DNA of 64,000 nt from positions 27,855,538-27,919,537 of the forward strand of contig OX467091.1 of the NCBI GenBank assembly GCA_950106755.1, given 5' to 3'. Under the pieces are notes generated by a model. That model saw only the letters and a list, made by a program, of their open reading frames with translations. It was not told the origin of the DNA and did no database searches. This stretch comes from Climacium dendroides. Taxonomy: Eukaryota; Streptophyta; Bryopsida; Hypnales; Climaciaceae. Positions 23,750-34,862 of this stretch are shown here, one piece after another (the first letter of the stretch is position 1; every line of letters starts with the position of its first letter). A program made the translations under genes and the position numbers.

Positions 23750-24725
23750 TGTGGGAGCACAAAAACTCCATTCGGGTAGATTTGGCTTAGAATAAGACTA
23801 GTTATTCTTACATTTTTATTTTTTTGGTTACCCATAGGGATTTTGATTACCCTTAGACTATTTAGAAATAGTCAGTTTTTGGAATGACTAAACCTTAGTT
23901 AATGTTACGGAAATGGATCTGATCCGAATCTGGATTCCGGAATAGATCTGGATACGGGAAACCTATGGCCTAGGGTCTCGGTCTAGGATCCTAGGGTACC
24001 ATTAGGGGAACGGCTCTATATCTTTTCTCGGCTGAGAATTGTCGGTTGCGCGATGGGTATTTAGGCTCACCGCCATTATTTTCATTCTTCCTCTTCTCTT
24101 GTTTGTTGATGGTGTGCGCGAATAGTTGAGAGAAAGAGTGGTGAATTAGAGATTGTGCAGGGAGAGAAAAGCAAGGTCGTTGTTGTTCTGTGCCGGATTA
24201 GGTTTCTTCTGTGTCAGTGTTCTATAGTAGAAAAGAGTGATCCGAAACATCGGAAGGCGGCGGTGACGGCTCGGATGGTCTATCCTATCATTTCATCCGA
24301 CCCAACCTTCCGAAAGCAGTTGGAGGAAGACCTGATGTGCATCGGGTGTGTTGGATTGCTGAGGAGGCCGTAGAACATCAAGAATGACGACATGATCTAC
24401 GAACTCATTTTTGGAGTTCTGAATCAATATGAGTTGACAGTGAGGGTCGGCCCAAATCGTGGTCGGAAGACATCTGGGTGGAAGTGTATGGGTTCCAACG
24501 GACTGGGTTAGGTTTAGCTGGAAGGTCGAATAAATATGCGGGCCAAAGATTCCAAGGTTTGGCGCATTCGAAGGAAGGGTTTGCGATTAGCGACTATAGG
24601 GATGCGAAACATAGACGAATGCTGGAATTCTTAATTCTGCTCTTCTATCTAGAAAAGCTGACCTGGGTGACCATTACGGTGGCCAACACCATCTTTGGTG
24701 CGATAGAGTTATTGTTGTAACCTGA
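23750..24725 (+). mobile_element. 5' fragment of the gene-bearing LTR family
   Basis: TGTGGGAGCAC at 23750 matches the start of LTR copy 2 (minus strand at 62719). About 400 bases later the first half of the LTR-borne gene begins, the same spacing as at 45519-45949. A shared leader motif, AGTTGAGAGAAAGAGTGGTGA, occurs at about 24125 and about 45885. Similarity stops near 24720 inside the gene, so the 3' part is deleted. Confidence 0.6.
24155..24720 (+). pseudogene. LTR-borne gene, N-terminal domain, truncated
   Basis: Carries RKQLEEDLMCIGCVGLLRRP, a TAG at 24371, NIKNDDMIYEL, NQYELTV, then after a one-base frameshift near 24450 SEDIWVEVYGFQRTG...KHRRMLEFL and VTITVANTIFGA. Aligning it with the 46-kb copy (HRPWNLKSEDMIQEL and PN*YELTLRG), the TAG here replaces Trp, and CAA (Gln) here stands where that copy has TAG. 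It is truncated after IFGAI. Confidence 0.65.
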
Positions 24726-25198
24726 CTTTTTGATTTTTTCTCTCTATTGTGTTTTGAAACACGGAATCCGGAAAAAGTATACCCGGATTGGTACAGAAAC
24801 ACTACAAGGAAAACGTGTCTGCCACAACCACGTCAAGAATGACTCGTTGTCCCCAATGACTGTGCTATGACTAGAGCTTTGTTATCTCACACTGTGCACG
24901 ATGTACCAAAACTATAGTCATTGTGTAGTCAGAGGGATGAAGAATTTTGGGGCTGCTAGCTCGACCATATTTCATTCATTTGTTTCTGTGACTGCGTCGT
25001 CCGATGGCGTGACGTGGACGGTTCAGAAGGTCTGCTGGACATACTCAGTCCACTAGAAGAAAAACGTGTCCGCTGCAACCCACTGGATTGCAACTATGTG
25101 TCCTATACAACTATCGTACAACTGTTGCCCTCCATATTTGCACCAAATTGGTCGTGTATTTTGTTCCAATTGCAAAGTAGTCGTAGAATGATGTGTAA
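24726..25198. other. Spacer with no recognised gene
   Basis: No gene seen. It contains CCGGA-rich remnants near 24760-24795 that may belong to the LTR family. Confidence 0.3.
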
Positions 25199-25486
25199 CT
25201 TTACGAGAAAGTAATAGAAGAGTAGATGTGAAGCATTTTACATCCGAAGTACATCAATGTCGTCGATGTACGGTCTTGGACTTCAATGTATCAAATTGTA
25301 GTCAGATGTAGTTTGAAAAATGACTACAGTTCAACTAGAAAGCTTTACGAGAGAGTAACAGAAGTGTGAATGTGAAGCACTCTACATCCGAAGTTCATCA
25401 ACGTTGTTGATGTATGGTCCTAGACTTCAATGTATAAAACTGTAGTCAGATATAGTTTGAAAAATGACCAAAGTTCAACTACAATA
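25199..25486 (+). repeat. Two-copy 144-bp tandem duplication
   Basis: The block starting CTTTACGAGAAAGTAATAGAAG at 25199 recurs as CTTTACGAGAGAGTAACAGAAG at 25343. Both contain GTGAAGCA, CATCCGAAGT and TGTAGTCAGAT in the same order. It leads directly into the next array. Confidence 0.75.
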
Positions 25487-26335
25487 CAACTATAGTACAA
25501 CTATAAAACAACTACAATGCAACTACAGTGCAATTACACGACAACTATAGTGCAACTACAAACTAATTATAGTACAACTATAAAACAACTACAATGCAAC
25601 TACAGTGCAGACAACTGTAGTGTAATTACAATGCAACTACAAAACACTTCAACTATACAACTACGATGCAACTATTACGATTCAGATCTCGCACTGTCAC
25701 AAACATTTACAAAATAAATAGATATTAGGCATCTATGACTCTTGTAGATGTTATGAATCTAAGATTAGTATAGATTTCTAACCATGCCATATAAAAAAAT
25801 CGGATTGTTGTAGATTTCATATATGTAGGACAAGTTTAGATTTTAAAGATCCTAAAGAGTTATAAGTTTAAATGAAATTTCACCATACTACTATTACAAA
25901 ACAATTACAATGCAACAACAACTCAACTACAGTGCAACTAGAAAACAATTACAATGCAACTAAAAGACATCTATAATGCAACTAAGAAGCAACTGCAATG
26001 CGACTTCAAAATTACTACAGTGCAACTACAAATCAACTGCAATGCAACTAGAAAACAACTACAATGCAACTAGAAAATAACTACAATGCAACTACAAAAT
26101 AACTACAATGCAACTAGAAAATAACTACAATGCAACTAAGAAACAACTACTATGCAACTACAAATCAACTACAATGCAACTAGAAAACAACTACAATGCA
26201 ACTACAAACCAACTACAATGCAACTACAAACCAACTACAGTGCAACTAGAAAATAACTACGATGCAACTAAAAAACAAGTACACTGCAATTATAGAAACA
26301 ATTACAATTCAAGTAAACAACAATGAGGATGCAAT
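25487..26335 (+). repeat. CAACTACAATG/CAACTAGAAAA array
   Basis: Long degenerate array of an 11-base phrase, CAACTACAATG, alternating with CAACTAGAAAA or CAACTACAAAA to form roughly 22-bp units. A non-repetitive interruption lies at about 25690-25885. ORFs reading Asn/Gln/Tyr-rich peptides are by-products. The opposite strand of this motif occurs at 28560-28910 and 31730-32600. Confidence 0.85.
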
Positions 26336-26429
26336 TGGAAGATGACTTCATTGCCAAAAAAACAAATTAAAATTTGAATACCAAATGATTACAGTTCATA
26401 TACAAAACATCTACAATTCATAAATGCTC

Positions 26430-26648
26430 TCAATATCTTGCAGTTGCTAAGGCACTCTCTTCCGCAGATAATTCTATGGCTCCAACTAAAGATGGAATAG
26501 TAGGTAACGGAAGTATATCCTCTGGAGTAGCTAAACTAGAAGCCACCAGTTGGCACGCCCATCTGTAAACCCCACCTCCAAACCTGTCCCGTCCAAACGC
26601 ACAGTGGCAAAAATGGATGTAGCACTTGAGCATTGTGAAGTTGTACAC
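26430..26648 (-). CDS. Short unrecognised ORF fragment
   Basis: 72 residues with Cys/His-rich CYIHFCHCAFGRDRFGGG and a balanced composition unlike the surrounding repeats. It may be the end of a broken transposon protein. There is no supporting context and no recognised family. Confidence 0.2.
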   Translation of the reverse strand: MYNFTMLKCYIHFCHCAFGRDRFGGGVYRWACQLVASSLATPEDILPLPTIPSLVGAIELSAEESALATARY

Positions 26649-26649
26649 G

Positions 26650-28555
26650 ACAACTGTGTCATCCTCAATTTTCTTAGAATGGACATTTTCTTATAAACTT
26701 TTTAATCTCGATTAACTCCATTGAACTTTTAGGGTACGCATGTGGCGGCATTCCACCCGCCTGTGGACTCCAGTAGTGCCATATGTCGATGAAAGTTGTT
26801 TACTTTGTCATTTATCCTATGATGAGATGATATGTGTGGGGATGATGAGGTAAAACATGTGGACTAGAGCAATCTAGTGTTTATCTTCTCCGTCTCCTTC
26901 ACTACCGCTTTGTTGTGTTCTCGCCGCCGCCACTTTGTTGTTCTTGTCTATCATCTTTGTTGTGATCCATACTAGTGAGTTAATGTTAGTTTAGTGTAAG
27001 TTTAGTATTAGTTCACTCTTGAGGGAATAATAATTTAGTACTACATTAGTATTGGTTCTTTTTGGAGTGAACGCAAGTTTAGTGGTATTCTAGTGCCAAA
27101 CTGTGGTTGCTGTGCTACGAGGTAAAGAAGGTGCAAGTTTTATATTTTTGAGGTGCTTCTTCCTAAAACCCTAGAGTTGCAAGGAGAGTTTGATGTCTCT
27201 CGATGATGCTTTTCCGTTGCCTTGTGTTTTTAATTTTGAACTTTGTTTTCAATTAGTGTTTATTTCATTGTTTCAAAAGGGCATTTTCTAGTTCTTTCAA
27301 TTGAAGCTGAACTTGAGGCCATGTATTAGTCTTGTTGTTTTTGGTGCAAGAAGGCATTCTCTAGTTCTTTTGATTGAAGTTGAACTTGGAGGTCATGTAT
27401 TTATTTTATTTTTTTGGATGCAGAAGGGTGTTCACTATCTGTTTTGTTGTTTTGAGTGCAAGAGGGCGTTCTCTAGCTCGTTTTGTTGAAGCTGAACTTG
27501 GAGGTAGCTGGTTGAGTTATCGTGCGCATACGGATTCAAAGGAGCACTCGTCGTGGCATTCTTGGTGTTCAGTCTGCACCTTTATTGGACGTGCACCTTT
27601 GCTGGGTATGATATACATTACTTTCTGGTTTGATTCTTCTCACTCACGTGGTAGAAAGTTAAGTTTGTTTTGGTTGGGGTGGAGTTGATGGATAGTGCCT
27701 AGTTTATGCGTGCTAGCGACGGAAGACAATGGCAATAACTACTAGAGCCGTTGTAGTAGCCTTGTTTGTGTCCATTTTTCTTTTGGCTTGAGCTGCAACG
27801 CACTATTCACCCCCCTTCTAGCTAGATTCATTTTGTTATGTAGATCTATCTAGTTATGCAAGAAGAAGATGGCTTAACTAACTAGCAAGGCCATTCATTC
27901 ATTCAAAAAGGAAGCGAGAAACTTTGCAATTGTGTGTGATGACTAAGGATTTAAAATTTGGTTGAGGAATTGATGTTGCAATCGCTTAAGTGTGGTACAT
28001 TCATGATTTATGAGAGAAGAAAGATTTCATGTACACTAGGTTAACTAGGTTTGAGGGTTTTGACGATCATCAAACTTCGATTCCAGATGCGGAAATCAAA
28101 AGTAGGTCGGATTTATTGGACTCCTCTTTCCATGGTTTTGCATACTGACATTGAGTATTGATTTGAATTCCAACTCTCTAGTGTTTACTTTTCTTCTTGT
28201 TTGGACTTCAATTCTTCATTTTGGCAGATTTCTTGATCTGTTTGTAGAGAATGACATCTTAGCTAGGTCATTAATTTAAAAAATGAGTGTCGTCTCGTTT
28301 TGTGTCAATTATGATGATGAAAGAGATTTGATTCTTAATTGAGGAAGTTCTAATGAATGTAGTTTACAATTCACGAGAGATTCCAGTCATTTGCATTTTA
28401 GATCAAGAGATTGGAGATTGAAGATTTAGCACTCTTTTCTTTTAAAGCATATAAATTTGTTTAATCAATCATGTTGTAAAGTTGTACATGAGTTCCTAAA
28501 AGTTATTTTAACTATTCTCATCGTTTCTGGTTATAATGTTAGATTTGAAGGCGAT
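26650..28555. other. Intergenic DNA
   Basis: No gene recognised. Around 27290-27500 a degenerate repeat of GAAGCTGAACTTG, GAGGTCATGTATT and GCATTCTCTAGTTC occurs about three times. Confidence 0.35.
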
Positions 28556-28559
28556 TAGA

Positions 28560-28910
28560 TTGATGGCATAGGATTATTAGTTGTTGTACATTAGTTGCAT
28601 AGTAGTTGAAAGAGTTAGTAGTAGTTGTATATTATCTGTAAGGTTATTATTGTCTTGTAGTTGCAATGGTTAATAGTAGTTGAATATTCGTTGCATAGTA
28701 GTTGAAAAGATTAGTAGTAGTTGTATATTATTTGCAAAGATTACTAGTAGTTGTATATTATTTGCAAAGATTACTAGTAGTTGCATATTAGTTGCAAACT
28801 AGTTGTAAGGATTAAAAGTAGTTGTATACTTGTTGTATAGTAGTTGCAAGGATCATTAATAGTTGTTTAATTGTTGCAAAATAGTTGTAGGATTAGTAGT
28901 AGTCACAATT
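28560..28910 (-). repeat. TAGTTGCATAGTAGTTG array
   Basis: Repeated GTTGTATATTATTTGCAAAG, TAGTTGCATAGTAGTTG and similar. These are the complement-strand form of the CAACTACAATG repeat at 25487-26335. Confidence 0.75.
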
Positions 28911-28988
28911 TTATGTATATTACATTAACCATTACAATCATTGTTTGTTTGTGGTTAAAAGGTTGTGTTCTTAGGATTTCAAGCCAAA

Positions 28989-31496
28989 ATGATTGCATTG
29001 GAAAGTAAACAAAATGAATTAGACAAGTTCAAAGTCGAAATATTTACAACTACAAAGTGGAATACGAAAGCTGTTGAAGCAATGTAGGAGATGTTGATGA
29101 CGTTTTTGCAAGGGAACAGTAGTGGCCAAATTCATAAGCCAATGTCTACTGAGAATGAGCGTAAGGCTATTGAGAATGAGCCAGTGTCTACTGAAAAGGG
29201 GGTCATTGATCCATTGGATCCTACATCAAATCCATTGGATCCTACATCAAAGAGCAACACTATACCATCAGATCCTATACCAAGTAACCCTATATTAGAG
29301 AGCAACATTGTGGGCTTTGATGTGGAACCTATTGACCATATTGAACCACCTGAAATTGTTGTAAATCCTACAAATTCTACCTTGGTGTTAGGAGGTCAGC
29401 AATCCTACCTTGGTGATAGGAGTGGAGAAAAGGGTCTTTAGGACAAAGATGGGAGTGTGGAGAAAAGTCCTGAGGACAAAGAATTAGATGAGGATGAAGG
29501 TGAGGGCAAAGATAGAGCCAACGGTGATGTACTAATATTGGATGGCTCTACTCCTAAACCATCAAAAAATTCAAAAAATCTTAATACAAAAATGCAGTTA
29601 AGAGAAAAGGAGCAAGGGGTGAAGACAATTACCTAAGTAAACAATTTGAAGCTAAATTTTTTTTGATAACTTTTGATATTGATAAATTACTTATAATGAT
29701 TGTAGTTAAATGTTGCAGAAACTTTTGGTCAGGAACAAAATCTTGAGGAGGAAGAGGGTTTAGACCAAGGTTCAATCTAAACCCAAACCTCAGCCTAAAT
29801 GGAGGCCAAAGGTGGCATTTCCAAAGGTAGTCCCTTGTCGCGATCCAAGTGACACCTAACAACTTCCAATAGCTCACTAAATTCACTCCAATCTACTTAC
29901 AGCGTCACTTGGTCACCAACTGCCTAACACTGCACATGCTAAGCATCCATAGTGTTAGTCCCCATTTCCAACTTAGTTTGCCAAGTCCCAGTCACCGGGA
30001 CTACTAGCACACACTCCCATCGTGACACCGGGCATGTCACTTGGTGACATAGGGCGGAACTTATACCTTAATGTGCAAGGACCCTTGGTGGCACTACTCA
30101 CCATGGTCCTAACCGCCCTTGAGTGTCACTCCACTTCATACTAGCCCTTTTTGCATTTGCTACTCATCGACTAGAGGTAAGCGGTGCTCACAACTCGGAA
30201 CACATCCAAGGAGGCTTAGCAAGGAGCGGGACTCCACCCAATCGATGCCACGGGACACACACACAAGTATCCCATGGTGCCTTGAAGTGGTGGTGAAGTC
30301 ACTACCATCAACCATGAGTCACCGGGACTCACTAAGGCTTCAAGAGGGAGTGAAGAGAGAGACCAACCCCTCCTATAGTACTCTCTGTGGTATTCGGCAG
30401 ACCCCCCCATCTTAGGTTGAAGGAAGTCCTTGGATAACCTTGGGTTGTAGAAGACCACCCACTTCCAACCCAAATCGCCAAGTTACGTCACCGTTTGGGC
30501 TCCCAAACTTCCAACCGGCATAACTTTGCGCTCAGAACTCCAAATCCAACATGCGAGCCCATTTTAGACATCTAAGCGACGAGTAAATGCCGATGGACTG
30601 CTTACTCGTCCCATTTGGACAAGATCTCGCAAAGTTATGGCCCTCTAAACATTTGAATGCACCGGGGGAGGCGTCACGCCTTCACCACGGCTCTTCTTTT
30701 GGCCATAACTTTTGACTCATGTCTTAGAACCTTGTAATGCTTGTCATTCTAGGTTTCTTTTGTTCATAGCTTTCCAATGATATGCCACATGCCATACTTT
30801 GTTGTGGGATTCATTGGGAACCCCTTACACCTAGCCCTCAAGTGTCCCGGCGCCATCGGAACCTAGTCAATTTTGAGCGGCCATAACTTTTAGCTCACAA
30901 CTCCAAATTGCGCGTTCTTTGCGCCATTAGAAGCATATTGTCAAGAGCTTTCCAAGTGTGACACTCTCATGTCCACTTCAAAACCAGGGTGCCATTGCGC
31001 CTTGTTTGATCAGGAGTCTCTTCATTCTCCCTACCTAGTCTATTGCAAGGCTTGGGAAGTCACCCCCAAGGTCTTCCCTTGCGCACTAAGGTTCATTGGG
31101 CACCCCAAGTAGATAGGGGCGTGACATCCCTACATTTCATCGTTTATATATTATATGTTAAAGTTAACTAAATTTTTGATGTATATATATTTATTTATAT
31201 ATTTATGTTTGATAATTAATGTTTTGTTTTGTATTGTGAACAACTACAGTTTTCAATTGGCCAACACGTTTTCCTTCTAAATCCAGCAACACTTGAGCAA
31301 GTTGTGGTAGTTGAATATATCATTGGTATCGAAGAAGAAGATTTTCATCATACGAAGCCTATACCATGAAGGTGGTATGAGCTTGATATTGCACATACGC
31401 CAAGTAATTTTATGGACTTGATGTATCATAATCCAACAGGAAACCAATTAAAGTTGAAGGATGTTATAAGAGCTAATACCATATGGAATGAGTGAT
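28989..31496 (+). pseudogene. Broken transposon gene split by introns and a solo LTR
   Basis: Frame 28989-29637 starts MIALESKQNELDKFKVE (coiled coil), has TAG at 29085 and 29439, and is Asp/Glu/Pro/Ser-rich (repeats of PLDPTS). After a probable intron ending GTTGCAG at about 29718, a basic exon (KPKPQPKWRPKVAFPK) runs into the solo LTR at 29836. It resumes after 31131. A last exon begins after CTACAG at 31251: SIGQHVFLLNP...VVVVEYIIGI...RWYELDIAHTP...LKDVIRANTIWNE, with one TGA. This end resembles the DUF8039-type domain of plant CACTA-like transposon proteins, a tentative match. Repeat arrays on both sides may be subterminal repeats of the element. Confidence 0.4.
29836..31126 (-). mobile_element. 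1.29-kb solo LTR with 5-bp target duplication TCCCT
   Basis: Plus-strand termini are TGTCGCG and GGGGCGTGACA. Read on the minus strand it begins TGTCACGCCCC, a start common among plant Ty3-type LTRs. TCCCT occurs directly before 29836 and directly after 31126. There is no gene inside. It contains ordinary mid-GC sequence unlike its AT-rich target. Confidence 0.85.
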
Positions 31497-31729
31497 TCAT
31501 AATCATTCTTGCATGTAATGACGAGTGAATTAATAACTATGTTTTTCGAACTAACAATGTACATATTTATCTAATATATGGATTTTATATTGTTTTGTAT
31601 GAATAATGATTGTCTCTAACTCTATTGTGTTTTCTATTGCTTTGTATGAAAAATGATTGCCTCTGTCTCTGTTGGCTTGTAGTAGTTAATTACAAACTAA
31701 TCATGTAGTTAACTAATCACTCTTTTAAT

Positions 31730-32600
31730 TGCATATAGGTTGCAAATGGTGAAAATTAGTTGCATATAGGTTATATAGTAGTTGCATAGTAGTTATGTAC
31801 TAAATCAGTGGTAAAAACAGTTACATACTAGTTGCATGTGGAATATATAAAAAATTGAGAGTTAGTTGTACAATAGTTGCATATGAGTTGCACTTGTATT
31901 GCAAAATAATAATAATATATAAATGTTGAGAAGTAGTTGCATATAAGTTGCAAAAGAGTTGTAAAATGAGTTGCAGAATAGTTGTAAAATGAGTTGCAGA
32001 ATAGTTGCAAAATGAGTTGCAAAAGAGTTGCAAAATGAGTTGCAAAAGAGTTGCAAAAGAGTTGCAAAATGTTTGAGTTGCAAAAGAGTTGCAAAATGAG
32101 TTGCATAGTACTTGCAAGTAGGTTTAGAAGGAGTTGCATACTAGTTTCACATAGGTTACAAAAGGGGTTGCATGTAAATTGCATGTAGGTTGCGAAATGA
32201 ATTGCATACTAGTTTCACATAGGTTACAAAAGGGGTTGCATGTAAATTGCATGTAGGTTGCGAAATGAGTTGCATAGTAGTTGCATAATGAGTTGCATGT
32301 AGGTTGCAAATTGAGTTGTACACTAGTTGCATATTGAATGCATATAGGTTGCCCAATGAGTTGGATATTAGTTGCATGCAAGTTGTAAAACGAGTTGGAT
32401 GTTAGTTGTAAAAACAGTTGGATATTAATTACATTCAAGTTAGAAAATGAGTTGCATACTAGTTGAATGTAGATTGCAAAATTAGTTGCATAGTAGTTGC
32501 AAAATGAGTTGCATTCTAGTTGCATATACGTTGTAAATGAGTTTATATAGGTTGCAAATCAGTGGCATACTAGTCGCACATAGGTTGCATACCATCACAC
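31730..32600 (-). repeat. GTTGCAAAATGAGTTGC array
   Basis: Long degenerate array of GAGTTGCAAAA, TAGTTGCATA and GTAGGTTGCAAAATG, in the opposite orientation to the array at 25487-26335. A 66-bp phrase (ACTAGTTTCACATAGGTTACAAAAGG...) is duplicated at about 32143 and 32208. Confidence 0.85.
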
Positions 32601-33639
32601 ATTACAGTTGAAAAGAATCGCAAAGTTCAAATTTAAACCAAGTACATTAATTATAAAGAAGTAGCTGAACAGTGAATATTGAATTCATTAGTTTCATGCG
32701 GCAATACATATCTTGTCAAAAGATATGCAGGATGAAGTTTCACAGAAAATTGTCCAATATGATTTGCACTTACAACTCTCTTGCAACTTGTGCAACTTGT
32801 CCACTGCGACTACAGGCTCCAAATTATCACCTAGTCACAAATGTCCTTCGCAACTTTAAAACCAGTTGCTAACTGCAATCGCAAAACCCTCAAATTTCTT
32901 CTAGACAGTGGTCATACATCAGTTTGGATTGACTCTGTGTTAATTGCGCTTGCCTCCATAAATGACTTTATTTTGACTATGGAATGATTGAATTCCACTG
33001 GAAAATGATTGAGGTTGAGGCTGTTCATGCATTCATGCCTTCAATAGTTTCTTTGCCCATTTTTGTACTAGAAGGTATCCTATGGTCTTAGAAATGAACA
33101 TAAAAAAAATATAGAAGCAGTGAAAGAAGAAAATAGTCATGTAAGGCCTTATTCGTTAAATTGAGACAATTAGGAGTCTCATTTTAAATCCAATCTATAA
33201 TTACACTAAAATAATTGTTCATTTCTCATCTCAAATTATATTTTATATAATTTGTGGTGAATCTTGTAAACATAAATATGTTGATTGAATGAGACAAGGC
33301 ACTATAAAATGAATTTTTTGGGGGGATTAGGATTCAGAGGTATTAGAAAACTGATTTGCAAACTTGAATTATAAAAAATTCGCAAGAATTGCTTCTACAT
33401 CTCAAATATTTGAAAAGCATTGCAAATGCGCGCATTGAAGGTTTTAATCACATCTATAAGAAACATAACAATTTCATACTATTAATAGAAATTGATATTG
33501 GCATATAACCACAATATCATATTCAAAACAACACAATTGATACTTGCAAATATTTAAAATGAAAGTGTGCATTCAGCTTCTATCCTTCTAATAATAAAAG
33601 ACTAATATATGGACAATAAAATCAAAGTAACTATTCTTC
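32601..33639. other. AT-rich spacer
   Basis: No gene or clear repeat recognised. Confidence 0.4.
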
Positions 33640-34357
33640 TTAAACCGTCAAGGATGATCCGTTGCTAGAATTAGATACGAAGGCTTCTACGAATGATTTA
33701 ATGATGTTGATTTGTGGTTTAGGGATAATAACTTTTGTAAGAACTTGAGGTACATCAATAGCCCCCTTCTTTCCGCGTGGCTTCCAAGCTGTCATAATAC
33801 AGTCAGTATTTGACCAACTTGGAGGGATAGCTCAATCTTCACACCACACATTTCCTGCCTTTGTGTTCCATCCAGCGTATGTGTCCATGTTAATGTGACG
33901 ACTTGAAACAGGCGTCCAATATTGAATTTGGATCAAGTGAACGTGCCCTAGATCCGGATTTGGATTTGTAATCGCCCTAGCTAGCCAAAATGGCTTCGGA
34001 TCACCATCAGCAGGACGCACAACAACAAAATAACCTGCATATACATCACGACCAATACGGAACGATGGACGTGGATGATCACGTCTACGTCCAACAAAAG
34101 GTGCATCTTCTGCATCTTCTTCACGTAGTGTGCCATCGTCTTCCATTCGGTCTTCCACTTCGTTGTTGATTCTAGAAGCAGGCCAAAATCCATACTGCAA
34201 TGTATTACGCACCAAAAGGGGTGCACCTAAAGTAGCTCTCACACCTTTCCAATAATTTCTTATCGGATCATTCTTCCTCCGAAACTCTCCTGAATGGTCT
34301 TCATTGGCCATTTCTGTCCAATATGAAATAAAACCATCCCAACCCTTTTTGATCTCC
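33640..34357 (-). pseudogene. C-terminal part of DUF7869-like transposon protein
   Basis: The minus-strand frame from IKKGWDGFISYW at 34357 runs through RPSFRIGRDVYAGYFVVV, PFWLARAI and QIQYWTPVSSRHIN to VWCED, then a TGA at 33832 (probably TGG, since WAIPPSW follows), and on to TAA at 33640. The start abuts the TG of the 34358-42171 insertion. When that insertion and one copy of its target duplication (TCTCC/TTTCC on the plus strand) are subtracted, the frame joins exactly to KASEE of the 42.2-44.4 kb part. It is therefore the 3' end of one gene. The YW...W pattern fits the C-terminal region of this family, but I assign no function to it. Confidence 0.65.
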
Positions 34358-34862
34358 TGTCGCAACGTGAATTTTTATTTTGTTCAATTTATCTAGAAAT
34401 TAGAGCGGAAAGTAGTTGGGAAGAATTGGATTGGAATGCTAGTTGTAGGAAAACTGGATATATACATACGGAAAATGAAATAGTAGGTAGACCAGATTCA
34501 ATTCAGTTGAAAGTTTCAAATTGGTCGGGACCGGAAATCCATCCGAAATTAGGGTAGAAACTAGATTAGGGTTGGACCGGACATCAAGCTGCCAAACCGG
34601 AAATGGTCATTATGACCACGGCGGAGTCCTGGGGCTATTTAAGGACCAAGCTTGCCAGTTTTACCTCTTTCATTTCCTCGCAAGATTGGGCACTCTTCAT
34701 GTTGTTTACAACATTTGGTACCCTCGTGTCAAGAGAGAGTGACTCAGTAGAATTTTAGTATTTCCGGTTGAGATCGGAGAGAGAAGAAAGGAACGGGACG
34801 TGCGGCTAGGAGCGGGTGAGGTAGAATCGGTGAGGAAATCCGTGTGAGAGGTAATCCACCCC

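Noticed and set aside
25487..26335. CRISPR-like array
   Set aside because: Repeat and spacer are not distinguishable, units are degenerate, and the genome is a plant's. It is a degenerate tandem repeat.
31821..32525. Gln/Asn/Cys-rich ORFs (up to 133 codons)
   Set aside because: They are translations of the GTTGCAAAATG array present in all three frames of one strand.
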